Origin: Glebionis coronaria
Taxonomy: Eukaryota; Streptophyta; Magnoliopsida; Asterales; Asteraceae
Length of the DNA stretch: 64,000 nt
Direction: 5' to 3'
Assembly: GCA_025667525.1 (NCBI GenBank)
Contig: CM046875.1
Span: forward strand, 122,192,340 to 122,256,339
Under the pieces are notes generated by a model. That model searched no databases, was not told the origin of the DNA, and worked only from the letters and a program-made list of their open reading frames with translations. Below, in pieces: positions 21,497 to 32,008 of this stretch. The position numbers and the translations under genes are program-made. The stretch's first letter is position 1, and every line of letters starts with the position of its first letter.

Positions 21497-22296
21497 ATAT
21501 TTCGAATATCGTGATTACATTGACTAGCGTCTAGTTACACTTAGCAATGTCTCTAGTACAACTCGAGTAAGTTCTCCTGGATAAAACCTTTTAATGATTC
21601 ATCATTATTATTATCCAATTATTTCTAATACAACATTAGTAAGAATATGGATTTCAGTCATTCCTTTCATTAACCATTATGTTTCTTGTTCACAGATTCA
21701 ACAAGATTACCAAAACAAATTTGGGTGTGGCCACACAAACATCTTACTAATCCCACGAGGGGCCCAAGTGTATTAAACTCCAAAACGAATTTGGAGGAAA
21801 TAAATTCCATACTGACTACAAGAAAAACTTATGAATTTTGCAACACCTTTTAAAATAATCCTTATAGCTACCAGTTACGTTTAGCGTTAGATTATTTCAC
21901 AAAAATGCACAAGATGCAAAACAGTTTTTTGGTATCTCGGGTCTAAGGATAACTATTTATGATTTACTTGATGACAAAGATCCACAAAGTAAAATCATAT
22001 AGTTGGGATAAGTCCAATATTCGATTCATCGAATATCATCTAAAATCGATCAATATACTTTCAAGTATACTCTATTGCAATTTTCATTTGTCTTAATTTA
22101 ATAATATTCCCATATTATTAACCGACAATGACATTTAGCATAACAATTTATTTATGGATTAAAACATGTAAAATAGGACACAAAATTAAATAATAGGAAT
22201 AAACGAAACTCAAACTTTATTTCATAATACAATAATGTCTTAACATACTTTATCCAATTACTAATCACAGATTTATTGCATGAAATCGCTAGCTAG
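21497..22296 (-). other. Long 3' untranslated region of Copia-C
   Basis: About 800 bp between the end of RNase H and the polypurine tract. It has no ORF or recognisable domain. Confidence 0.4.
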
Positions 22297-22848
22297 TTAC
22301 AACCCAATCACCTTGGCATGCTTAACTACCTTTGGTCTAGGCAAAGCCTTAGTAAAAGGATCAACTACATTATCATCTGTGTGAACTTTTATTAATTTGA
22401 TTTCACGAGCTTCAACTTGTTCTCGGACGTAGTGATGTCTACGCATAAAGTGTCTGGCGCCTTTCATGACTCCAGCATCACTGGCAAATATTATTACAGT
22501 ATAATTGTCACAATATATATCAATAGGTTCTTTTATTGAAGGCATCACTCCAAGATCTCCAATAAACCTCCTAATCCAAAAAGCTTCCATTGCAGCTTCT
22601 GAAACAGCCATGTACTCAGATTGATTAGCATGAATTGCAATCGTTGTCTGTTTCTTGCTCTTCCAGTCAACTACTCCTCAATTGATCACAAAAACGTAAC
22701 CCATCTGAGACTTCGTATTGTCTTTATCACATTGCCAGGACGCATCACAGAAACCTGTCACATTCAGTTCTGTGTCTGGTTTCCCTCCAAATACCAAAAA
22801 CATATCTTTCGTACTCCTCAAATACTTTAGAATATGTTTAATAGCAGT
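22297..22848 (-). pseudogene. Copia-C RNase H
   Basis: Ty1/copia RNase H, which degrades the RNA strand during cDNA synthesis. Visible on the minus strand are the G-F-C-D-A-S-W block near 22735, S-E-Y-M-A-V-S-E-A-A-M-E-A at 22570-22611, Y-C-D-N near 22510, and the C-terminal H-x-D-D-N-V-V-D-P-F-T-K-A-L-P block that ends most copia polyproteins. An in-frame stop lies near 22680 and another near 22847. The four acidic catalytic positions appear to be present. Confidence 0.8.
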
Positions 22849-23770
22849 CTATTGGAGCTTCCCTGGATTCTGTTGGTATCTACTGACCAAGTTCTGAGCA
22901 AACGCCACATCAGGCCTTGTGCATCTAACAACATACATAATAGATCCCACAGCCGAAGCGTAAGGCACCTTCTGCATGTATGCCTCCTCTTTAGGAGTTG
23001 ATGCATTCATCTCATGACTCAGATTATGATTAACTTCCATAGGTTGAAAACCTTTATTGGAATTATGCATATTATACTTCTTCAAAATCATATCTATATA
23101 AGCATCTTGACTTATACAAACTAACCGTCTTTTCCTATCTCGATAGATCTAAATTCCCAGAATGTATGCAGCTTCTCCTAAATAATTCATAGAAAAATAT
23201 ATACCAAGATAATCCTTAACAGCTTTAAGTCTTGGAATGTTACTTCCCATGATTAATATGTCATCAACATATAGGACTAGAAATACTACATCACCCCCAC
23301 TAGCTTTGCGATATACACATGGCTCATCACGATTATGAATAAATCCAAACTTTTTGATTTCTTCGTCAAATCATTTATTCCATTGACGTGATGCTTGCTT
23401 CAAACCATAAATGGACCTTTGAAGTTTGCCCACGTGTCCTGGATTCTCAGGATCAACATACCCTTCTGGTTGCTGCATATAGATGTCTTCATCTAAGCGA
23501 CTGTTCAAGAAGGCAATTTTAACATCCATTTGCCATCTCATAGTCATAGTATGCTGTTATAGCTATGAGAATCCTAATAGCTCTTAAGTCTGCTACAGGA
23601 GAAAATGTCTCCTCGTAGTCTACGCCAAAAGTTTGGGTAAAACCTTTAGCTACTAAACAAGCTTTATAGGATTGTACTTTTCCGTCCATGTCGGTTTTCT
23701 TCTTGTATGTCCACTTATGTCTCACTACTTTAGCATTCGGTGGTGGGTTTACAAGAATTCAAACATCATT
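22849..23770 (-). pseudogene. Copia-C reverse transcriptase
   Basis: The RT region on the minus strand starts with K-W-T-Y-K-K-K-T-D-M-D-G-K-V, then L-V-A-K-G-F-T-Q-T-F-G-V-D-Y-E-E-T-F-S-P-V-A (23725-23580). The catalytic box Y-V-D-D lies near 23250 within L-V-L-Y-V-D-D-I-L-I-M-G. The C-terminal R-P-D-V-A-F-A block is near 22900. The frame is lost at several points (near 23519, 23370 and 23150), so no functional polymerase can be made. Confidence 0.82.
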
Positions 23771-23784
23771 AACTTTCATGGATT

Positions 23785-24250
23785 TCATTTGCTCATCCAT
23801 AGCAACCATCCACTTATCCTTTTCAGGATCAAGCATGGCGGATTTATATTAGCAAGTTCACCAAGATCCCCTACTTCATCATCATCCTCTATGTTAAGAC
23901 ATATATTTCTATTTGCGTTTTTAATTCTTTTGGATCTACGCAGAGGAACTAACTCCGGTGGAACCGTCAGACTTTCTGGTTCTATAAGAATTATTTCGCT
24001 AGTGTTTTCAAAAGGCAATGTATCTATATGACTCTCTTCTAGATCATAATTTCTCCCACTGAATTCTTGATTTACAAGATCACTTTCAAGGAATTCTCCA
24101 TACCTTGCAATAATCACATTGTTCTATAGTGGATAATAAAAGTAGTAACCCATAGTTTCCTTAGGGTATCCTACAAAGATACGTTTCATAGATCGTTGTT
24201 GGAGTTTGTCTCTCGAGTCACGTTTCACATACGCCTCACAATCCTAGACC
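23785..24250 (-). pseudogene. Copia-C integrase C-terminal and linker region
   Basis: The region between integrase core and reverse transcriptase has the copia pattern F-V-G-Y-P-K-E-T-M-G-Y near 24170, then a Glu/Ser-rich variable linker with L-R-R-S-K-R-I (24117-23785). A stop lies near 24123. Confidence 0.7.
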
Positions 24251-24599
24251 TTTAAATAAGACAAATATGGCTTCTTACCATGCCATAGTTCATATGGTGT
24301 CTTGTTCACCTTCTTTTTGGGAACCATATTTAAAATGCGAACAGCGGATTCTAAAGCATAATCCCAAAAGGATAAAGATAAAGTTGTAAGATTAAACATA
24401 GATCGCACCATATCTAATAATGTACGATTTCTCCTCGGATACACCATTTTGTTGTGAAGTATAAAGAGAAATAAGATGCTGAACAATTTCATCCTCACTT
24501 AGATAATCTATAAACTCTTGAATTAAATATTCACCACCTCTATCAGAACGAAGAGCTTTAATCTTCTTTCCTAATTGCATTTCTACTTCTGCTTTAAAC
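24244..24599 (-). pseudogene. Copia-C integrase core, part after the solo LTR
   Basis: It continues the integrase frame interrupted at 26290. It has K-A-L-R-S-D-R-G-G-E-Y (second catalytic Asp, near 24545), a Q-Q-N-G-V-S-E-E block carrying the catalytic Glu, and the M-V-R-S-M-F-N-L-T-T-L-S-L-S-F-W and Y-E-L-W-H-G-K-K-P blocks. A one-base frame change near 24460 splits it. Confidence 0.8.
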
Positions 24600-24604
24600 A
24601 CTTT

Positions 24605-26289
24605 TGTTAATGCAAATCAATGCCTAAAAACATTGTTAGTATTAATTAATCTTTCTTAGTTTTGATCACGACAAATTACAAAGACATTTATTGTCAAACA
24701 CGATCATAAAACGAATTATCTAACAAACACTATCATCAAGGTAATAATCATTACACTAACATATCTTAATCATGCTTAGTGATCATAAAAGTGATTAACC
24801 TTAAAATTCACTTTTGTCAAATGTAACAAAAGATTTTTAATAAACTTCATTTTTAAGAAAATGTTTTATTAAAATGAAAATGTAAATTTGAATATGGCAT
24901 ATTCCAAATGCCATAAGAATATCCTTTGATGGTTTAAATAGCCTCATATATTTCAGATTCACTAAAAGACAAAAAGGAGCGGAGTCTACTCTCCGCGGTT
25001 CCTTAAGTGCCTACGCGGTTCTCTATCGATAAGGAACTGCCTGGGTAGTTAAGGAACCGCCCCCAGATAGCCGTTGGGAACTTGTCTCCTATAAATAGTG
25101 GATCAAATCTGCATTTTCATTAACCCTTTTTGGACATCTTTTTCAGTCTTCTTTCTTGTTCTAATCCTAATAATTTGCAAATGATCACTTAATGTTTTAA
25201 GTATGTTTACCTATGATTATCCTCTTGATATCCTTCTTTACCTTGTCCAAAGAGAAGATCACTCACACACTTGTGATGTGATTAAAGATGAAGCATTGAT
25301 GAAGATCACCTTCTCCTAAAGATCTAGTCATGTTCATCATTTGTTTATTTGTGTCTTGTGTAGATCCAATGTATTTGTGAATACTTGGACTAGTTGTGTT
25401 CATCCAAGCTATTTGTGAATACTTAGATTAGATTGTGTAAATTCATTGCACATGTGTGTGCTTGGATTTGTGTTGTGTAGATCCAAGCTACATGTGTGTA
25501 CTTGGATATGTTTAGTTGAGTTGTAATTAGTTGTGTTAGTTCTCACTAAACTATAAAGTGATGTGGTTGTGTCTTGTGAGTTCTCACTAAACTATAAAGT
25601 GATGAGTAGTTGTATTGTGTGAAGTTCTCACTTAGCTTCAAAGTGAAGAGTTGTGAAGATTGGTTCTAGCTTTGGATTAGAACTCGACATCTAGCCTTGT
25701 GTCGGAAAATGGTGAAGTAGGCAACGTTGTGAAGATTGGTTCTAGCTTTGGATTAGAAATCGACATCTACCCTTGTGTCAGAAAATGGTGAAGTAGGCAA
25801 CGTTGTGAAGATTGGTTCTAGCTTTGGATTAGAACTCGACATCTAGCCTTGTGTCGTAAAATGGTGAAGTGGGCGACGTTGTGTAGATTGGTCCTAGCTA
25901 AGATTAGGTCTCGACATTTAGCTTAATGTCGGAAAATAATGTAAGCGACATTATAAGGTTTTCTCCGCCAAGAAGGGAGCTTGTGGATATAGTGGAAATC
26001 TCGAGTAAGGTGTACTCGAGGAGTGGAGTAGGAACGAGGATAGAGCCTCGATGCCGAACCACTATAAATCTTGGTGTCTTCCTACTAGGTTGTTTCCTTC
26101 CTTACTCATTACTTACATTCATTATCATTACACTTACTACATATTGTTAATGCATTAGAATTGAACCTAATCATTATGCTGTTAGCTTTTAAGTAAAAGA
26201 TAGTTTTTGCACTCACTTAATTGAAAGGAATTTTTATTAGGAGATAAACCGATGAGAAACTATTCAATCCCCCCTTTCTAGTTTCTACA
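24605..26289 (+). mobile_element. Solo LTR (copia-type) inserted in Copia-C integrase
   Basis: 1685 bp with ends TGTTAATGC and TTTCTACA, flanked by ACTTT on both sides (24600-24604 and 26290-26294). There is no internal domain, so this is the product of LTR-LTR recombination. The plus orientation comes from TATAAATAG (25090-25098) and from the ACTATTCAATCCCCCCT word close to the 3' end, typical of copia LTRs before the primer site. It contains four 76-bp tandem units (25650-25953) and looser repeats upstream (25340-25640). Confidence 0.88.
25650..25953 (+). repeat. Four tandem 76-bp units in the solo LTR
   Basis: Units start at 25650, 25726, 25802 and 25878, each opening with GTTGTGAAGATTGG or GTTGTGTAGATTGG. 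The first three are nearly identical. The fourth is more diverged. Confidence 0.88.
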
Positions 26290-26569
26290 ACTTTAAATGT
26301 TTCAAATACCTCATGTTTATGATTAAGTAAATAAACATAACCATAACGGCTATAATCATCCGTAAATGTTAAGAAGTGGTCCACACACATGAGTATGTAT
26401 CAAACCAAGTAGATCAGTAGCTCTTTCAATATTTTTATTAAAAGGTTTCTTGGTCATCTTTCCAGAGATACAAGACTCACATTTATCAAATGATTCATCA
26501 TTGATATTTTCCAAAAGACCTTCACGTTGAAGCTTTTGTATATGAGTCTTCCCAATATGGGCAAGTCTA
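26290..26569 (-). pseudogene. Copia-C integrase zinc-binding part and start of the core
   Basis: The minus strand has H-R-L-A-H-I-G-K-T-H-I, then C-E-S-C-I-S-G-K-M-T-K-K-P-F (the HHCC zinc-binding domain), and the start of the core up to T-D-D-Y-S-R-Y-G-Y-V-Y (first catalytic Asp) before the solo LTR. The left H of the domain and the preceding residues are on the far side of the Athila element at 42751-42790, and the reading frame is continuous across the GTCTA duplication. Confidence 0.85.
26565..26569. repeat. Target-site duplication GTCTA (left)
   Basis: GTCTA directly before the LTR, repeated after the other LTR at 42746-42750. Confidence 0.95.
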
Positions 26570-27625
26570 TGATGAGATGGCATTTATACATGATCTCATC
26601 GTTCTTTTCGGGCTTTTAATGCACTAAAATGTCATAAAATACCATGTATATGCTTGTGTTTGTTTACTTGTGTATTTTAGGTATGGATATCGTGAAAAAG
26701 ACAAAAGATCACAAGATACAAGGAAAAACGGACACGAGAAACGAAGCCATACAAAGAACCGGGCCCTAATCATGGAATTTTCATCAAATACCCTTGAAGA
26801 TTTGAAGACAAACAAGATTGATCCTCCATTAATGAAGAAATGACACTTAAAACCCTTGTATATTAATAATTACAAGTTTGGTCCCTTAAGTTTGTCAAAA
26901 TTGCAAAGAGGTCCTTCAACTTTGAAGAAATGGCAAGATTAGTCCCTCAACAATTTCAAATTGTCAATTATGGTCCCTCATGAAGTCAAAGTTATAAGGA
27001 AGACCTTTGAAGATCAAGATTGTCCAAGTTCAGTCCCTGAATTATCCAAAAACATCAAAAACAACCCTTTGATAGCCTTTTTCCAAAGTTGGTGCCAAAA
27101 GTGACAAGCCTTGAAAGATATTAACAAAGCAAACACATTTCTAGGGCTGAAAACTTGTTTTGCCAAAAAAATCAAAACACAAGGACCAAAGGTGCACACT
27201 GAAACATTCAAACACAAAAAACGCGCCTAACACATGTGTTTCCCCCAAAATCGGATCTACAGAGTTACTGTACATCTTTTACACGCCCAGAATTTACCTC
27301 CACTTAACCTTGGGTAAAATTCAATTAAACCTGCACACACTTGATTCACACCCACCAAAACCCATCCCACTCCTAAAATCCCCAATCCCACGCGTGTGGA
27401 CCCTACCCCCAATTCCCCTCTCAACCAATCACATCACACCTTGTCCTCCAAGGCATGTGACGTGTCCCAAATCAATGGCTGATGTTTATTGCTTACTCAC
27501 AACGCAAGAATAAACGTCCAGGATCAAAATGTGACAACTCATACCTCAAAACCGTCAAGGGCATTTTAGAGATTTCTAGTTATTAGGGTTTTGATTTTAA
27601 GAGCCTAGAATGTTCATTAGACTAG

Positions 27626-27632
27626 TATAAAA
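27626..27632 (+). promoter_or_regulatory. LTR TATA box of the Athila-type element
   Basis: TATAAAAGGAG context. An identical box lies at 40003-40009 in the 3' LTR. Confidence 0.7.
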
Positions 27633-28077
27633 GGAGACTCCAGTCTGTGGATGTCCCTTGTTCCAGTTTTAAAGCTTTGCACATGTAATTCCTTTTTTAT
27701 GAAATAAAAGTTTGGTTTTTGTTTTAAAACAAGTATAATTCCTTTTTAGGTTTATAAAAAGTTGTGTGATGTGTATAAGCTTGATTCTGAGTTCCATTTT
27801 GTATTTGGTTAAGTAACTTTGATTTTCAAAGTTATTTAAAGGTTTTTGAAAATTTGAGATTCTTGGTAAGAATCTGTTTCAGGATTTGATGTTAAGAGGT
27901 TTCATTTGTTAGTGATATAGGGTTTTGAAAACGTTTTAAGAAGTCTTAAAAGGTTTTGGATAGGATTTAAGAAGAGAGAAAAAAAAAATCAGAAATATAT
28001 CATTGCTTGTGTTTGTGTGTTCTTCTTTTGTTTTGATTTAAGCAGGTGTTTGAAGGATTGCTGTTGATTGATCTGCA

Positions 28078-28159
28078 TGCACCCGGGTGCATAAGGAGGT
28101 GGTTATGCAACCACAAGGGCTTTGGATGTAAAGCCCTAAGGTAAAAGTTCTTTTACCTT
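28078..28159 (+). other. Four consecutive hairpins in U5
   Basis: Perfect inverted repeats follow one another almost without gaps: the palindrome TGCACCCGGGTGCA (28078-28091); stem GTGGTT, loop atgc (28099-28114); stem AGGGCTTT, loop ggatgt (28116-28137); stem AAGGTAAAA, loop gttc (28138-28159). All are kept in the 3' LTR near 40451-40532. In the genomic RNA this would be a structured segment of the 5' leader. Function unknown. Confidence 0.8.
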
Positions 28160-29060
28160 GGTTAAATTTCAGGAAATATGAGGTTTATGTGATTTGTTGG
28201 ATTAAGCTGCATAAGTGTGTTTAGATTGTTGGATTTGTGTTCTTATGAGTTGGTATGAATGTTGGATGATCATTTGTTCAGTTTTCATAGGTGTTATTAG
28301 GTTTTGATTTGAAAAAAATTGGTTTTCAAAATATTAAAGGGTGTTTGGCTAAGTGATTTAGCAGGGTATATTCTTGATTTGAGCTTTCATAAGGTGTTAG
28401 AAGGTTGATAAAAGGATTAAGATAGGTTGTTAGTTAGTAGTAAGTAATTTTAGAACAAGTTGTGAGCTAGTTTGTGTGGTGAAAAAGTGAAACAAGTAAG
28501 CAAAAACTGCATTTCTACTTTCTGCTTGTATGTCATGAATTTGTGAGCCTTGATTCTTGAAATCTGTTTAGACTTAGGGTGTTTAAGGTTTGCAGTTTGA
28601 TTGTGTACCATTTGGTGACTTTGTGTGCCTAATTTGGTAGGTTAAAGATCACTAGGGTGCTAGTTATTGGTTCATAAGCCACCAGACCTAGTCCATTTGT
28701 CTCAGAAACTTGCTAAGCCTTTGTGTGATTGATTTGTGATCATAGGTGTGTGCAAGGTGCTTATTTTAGCTTATTATTGCTTGTTACAGACTCCTTGTGC
28801 TTCAATAAGCATAAGGGTGCCTTTGTCCAAAGAAATCAACACCAAAGAAACACACTGCCAAGCTCCTCTTGGCAGCCTAATTACACCAAGTGAAAATCTT
28901 CACTTGAGTTCTTGCAAAGTACCACCTGGTCACGTTTTTCTCCTTAAATTGGCTTAATCTTAAGTTAAAAAGGAAATTGGAGTGTGTTTAATAGCTTATT
29001 AAGGTCATAGATTGGTTTGGAAAGCAAAAAAATAAAAAAGAAAGAAATAGCAAAAAGATT

Positions 29061-29130
29061 GCCCGCAGCGGACTCGAACCCCAGACCTCTCGTAGGAGGG
29101 TTAGGAGCTCTACCACTGATCTAGACATCT
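29061..29130 (-). other. tRNA-like segment with B box, antisense in the LTR
   Basis: The minus strand contains GGTTCGAGTCC, a perfect match to the Pol III B-box consensus. About 35 bases upstream of it lies TAGATCAGTGGTAGAG, resembling an A box and D arm. A TTTTT run follows the 3' end. The acceptor stem does not pair and the T stem has mismatches, so it is a tRNA relic or tRNA-derived SINE piece, not a tRNA gene. The copy in the other LTR is at 41437-41506. Confidence 0.55.
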
Positions 29131-30372
29131 TTTTACGTTAGGGTTTGTTTTCAAGTGTTATTTAACACGTTTCTCTTTTGTTGGCTTAATTAAAAGCCGT
29201 GAGCAAATAAGCTCATTCCAGCTTATTTGTTAAGCGTTTTTGCTTATTTTGATTTTTCCTAGGATCATATTAGTTATTAAGACTTTTCTAGCCATTTTTT
29301 ATATTTTTCCTTTTATTAGATTATTTTCTAGGATTTATTTAATATATGTTTTTTATAAAATCATTAAAAAATAGTAAAAATAGTTTTAATTTTCAGGAAA
29401 AATAGTTTTTAGCTTTTTAATAAATATTTTGAGGTTTACATCTAATTTTGGTTTTATAAACTTTAATTTTTAATTTTATAATATTTTAAGGTTTTTCATA
29501 AACTTTAAACATTTTTATAAAATTATTAAAAAGGGTTTAGGAGCTCTAATTTGTGTTTTTCTCTTAGTTATATTATTTAGGATTTTTGAGAATTTTTTAG
29601 AATTTATTTAGGAACTTTTTATTTTTCTTGATTATTTTAATATTATTTTATTCCAAAATTTCAAAATTTTATTTTTCTTTATTTTCCATTTTTCCTAGGT
29701 TCCTTATCATTAATTAGGACTATTTCCATTTTTAGAATATTTTTATAGCTTTTAGATTTATTTTTATAATTAATTTAAGTTTAATTAGGTTTTAATCATT
29801 TTTAATCATTTTTAGAGTTTTAAAAATAGTTTTAATAGCTTTTAATTTTTAGAAAATTACTTTTTGGTCTTCTAATAATATAAGTTAAGTAATTATTCAA
29901 TAAAATCATATTTTGGACTTTTGAATTAGTTATATTTAATTTTAGGGCTTTAATTAGCATTTAAAATTAAATATTTAATTAATAAAAGGTTTTAAAATAT
30001 CTTTGTTGGATTTTTGTCTTTATTTATATTATTTTAGACTTCTTTTTAGTCTTTTTAATTATTGATTTTGTTTTTGATCTTAGTATAATAATTTTTAATT
30101 TGGGTAGTTTTTCACGACTTTAAGTTTACGTCTTTTACGTTGTAGTTTAATTTTAACGTAACCGTCTTTTCATCTTCTCATCCCCATTCTTCTCAATATT
30201 AATCTCAAATAACTACAAGTTAATTCACACACATATACCTCCTTGGGAAACGAACTTTCTCTCTCTTTAAGTGATTAAGGGTCATTACTTGTGGTTTTCC
30301 TAAATCACTCGTTAATACTTACCGCTATTTACGCTCTTTTCCTAAAGAGTAGTAAAAAGACTACAATCATTT

Positions 30373-30390
30373 TGGCGCCGCTGCCGGGGA
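30373..30390 (+). promoter_or_regulatory. tRNA-Asp primer-binding site (Athila-type element)
   Basis: TGGCGCCGCTGCCGGGGA begins three bases after the LTR. It matches the complement of the plant tRNA-Asp 3' end at all but one position, as is usual for Athila. Confidence 0.9.
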
Positions 30391-31123
30391 GGTGTGTTGT
30401 GCTTTAATTTGGAAGCTTTTGTTTTTGATATTATCCATAAATAGTATTTGTGTTAAGTGGAACTCCCTTAACACGTATTATCGGTTTTCTTGTTTTTTAT
30501 TGTACAAATATTATTAATATATTGTATTAAGTATCACAATCAAAATACAATATCTCCAAAAGTGTGAAAACACAACCTTAATTGGGATTTGATCTCCTAA
30601 TTATTGTATTCGAATCTCAAACAAAAAGAAAAGGCAAAAATAGATAAATACTTTCGTGAAGCTCGATTTTGAAAAATACAAACTATAAGGTGGGTATAAG
30701 GCGGGTATTATAAAATATACCCTAAGGAAAAAGGCTCTTAAGTGATTCGCGCCGCCTCGTTTCCCCGCTTGCTTGTGAGTATTTTGAGATTGAAGGCTAA
30801 CCGAGGGTTTTGCCGCCCAAAGTATTAATACGTATACTATATTTGCTTGGTTTTCTTTGTGATTAAACCCTCGTGAACAATTTGGTTTTCACCAAAGTTC
30901 TAAAGTCATTAGAAGGCGTTCACTCCACGTGATCGTTTTCATTCCTTTGAGGCTTCTTTAATCAAGAGTTTGATTCGAGGAGAGATTTTGTAGATTGTTG
31001 TCTACGAAGATACACCAAAATCCAAAAAAATTAAATATCATCAAAAACACAAAAAAAAAATTGAAAATCCACAAAACACCAAAAAGAATCTTCTTTGCTC
31101 ACCTCCCATTCTTCGTGAAGTTT
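30391..31123 (+). other. Leader between primer site and gag
   Basis: About 730 bp, AT-rich, with several short upstream start codons. No ORF of note. Confidence 0.6.
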
Positions 31124-32008
31124 ATGATCACTCGTAATCAAGCAAAACGAGCTCGTAAACGTCTTCAAAAGCAAGCAAATCAAGGATCGTTGATTGTTGA
31201 AGAACCTCCAATTGTTGAACCTATTATAGAACAAGAAGTCGTCATGGCTAATCGTACTATGATGGAGTTGCTACAAGCACCCACCGAGGGTTTTGGAGAG
31301 GCTATTGTTATTCCCGCCATCCTTGCGGAGAATTTCGAGATTAAGACGGGTTTAATGTCGATGTTGCAAGCAAACAAGTTTAGAGGTCACGAGAAAGACA
31401 ACCCGCATTACCACATTAGGAATTTCAACCGTCTCACCGCTACTAGCAAATTCAAAGATGTTCCACATGACGCCATTAAGATGATGTTGTTTCCATATTC
31501 GTTGGATGGACCCGCAAAAATTTGGCTCGAGAAAGAACCGCCAAATTCGATTTTGACATGGGCCGATCTCGTTTCTAAGTTTGTGAACAAGTTTTTTCCA
31601 CCATCTAAAACAACACACTTAAAAAATGAGATTTCACGATTTGTGCAACGTAATAATGAAAGTTTTTCAATGGCATGGGAACGATTTAAAGAGATGTTAC
31701 ATGAATGTCCACACCATGACTTTTCGGAATTGCATCAAGTGGATACTTTTTATAATGGGCTTAATGATCATGAACGAGATTATTTGAATGCCGCCGCGGG
31801 TGGTAATTTTTTGTGCAAGACGACAAATGAGGCTTTACAAATCATTGAAAATCGATCTAAGGTTTATAGCCCTCGTAACACACCGAGTGTTGCCAATATG
31901 GGTTCGTCATCTTCGTCACAATCGTCTCGTAGCATTAACGCCTTACATGATGAAGCTAATGAGGAAAATCGGTTTTTTGATAGATTTGCTAATCTAATGT
32001 CCCATTAG
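31124..32008 (+). CDS. Gag (capsid) of the Athila-type element
   Basis: The first ATG of the open frame is at 31124 (M-I-T-R-N-Q-A-K-R-A-R-K-R), giving 294 codons to the TAG at 32006-32008. The frame is also open upstream of this ATG but has no in-frame ATG there. The retrotransposon gag core includes Y-H-I-R-N-F-N-R-L-T, M-M-L-F-P-Y-S-L-D-G-P-A-K-I-W-L, W-A-D-L-V-S-K-F-V-N-K-F-F-P-P and V-D-T-F-Y-N-G-L. Gag packages the RNA in virus-like particles. The zinc knuckle lies beyond the TAG in the same frame, so without readthrough this protein would lack its nucleocapsid part. The stop may be a recent CAG to TAG change. Confidence 0.92.
   Translation: MITRNQAKRARKRLQKQANQGSLIVEEPPIVEPIIEQEVVMANRTMMELLQAPTEGFGEAIVIPAILAENFEIKTGLMSMLQANKFRGHEKDNPHYHIRNFNRLTATSKFKDVPHDAIKMMLFPYSLDGPAKIWLEKEPPNSILTWADLVSKFVNKFFPPSKTTHLKNEISRFVQRNNESFSMAWERFKEMLHECPHHDFSELHQVDTFYNGLNDHERDYLNAAAGGNFLCKTTNEALQIIENRSKVYSPRNTPSVANMGSSSSSQSSRSINALHDEANEENRFFDRFANLMSH

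Larger units (their letters stand above)
26570..30369 (+). repeat. 5' LTR (3.8 kb) of the Athila-type element
   Basis: TATA box TATAAAA at 27626-27632 and a possible polyadenylation signal AATAAA at 27703-27708, only about 75 bp further on. U3 is therefore about 1.05 kb, R very short and U5 about 2.6 kb. U3 holds five GGTCCCTYAA-type words (26880-27040). U5 holds hairpin clusters at 28078-28159, 28793-28906 and 29183-29246 and an antisense tRNA-like segment at 29061-29130. The last kilobase is very T-rich. Confidence 0.95.

Noticed and set aside
27160..27513. 117-codon plus-strand frame in the Athila U3 (also at 39537-39890)
   Set aside because: It lies upstream of the TATA box, has no domain and a composition typical of chance frames. 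Conservation between the LTRs only reflects their recent common origin.
28736..28957. 73-codon frame in U5 (also at 41112-41333)
   Set aside because: It overlaps the hairpin cluster. No family features.
29061..29130. Functional tRNA gene
   Set aside because: The acceptor stem does not pair and the T stem has mismatches; only the B box and a partial A box remain.
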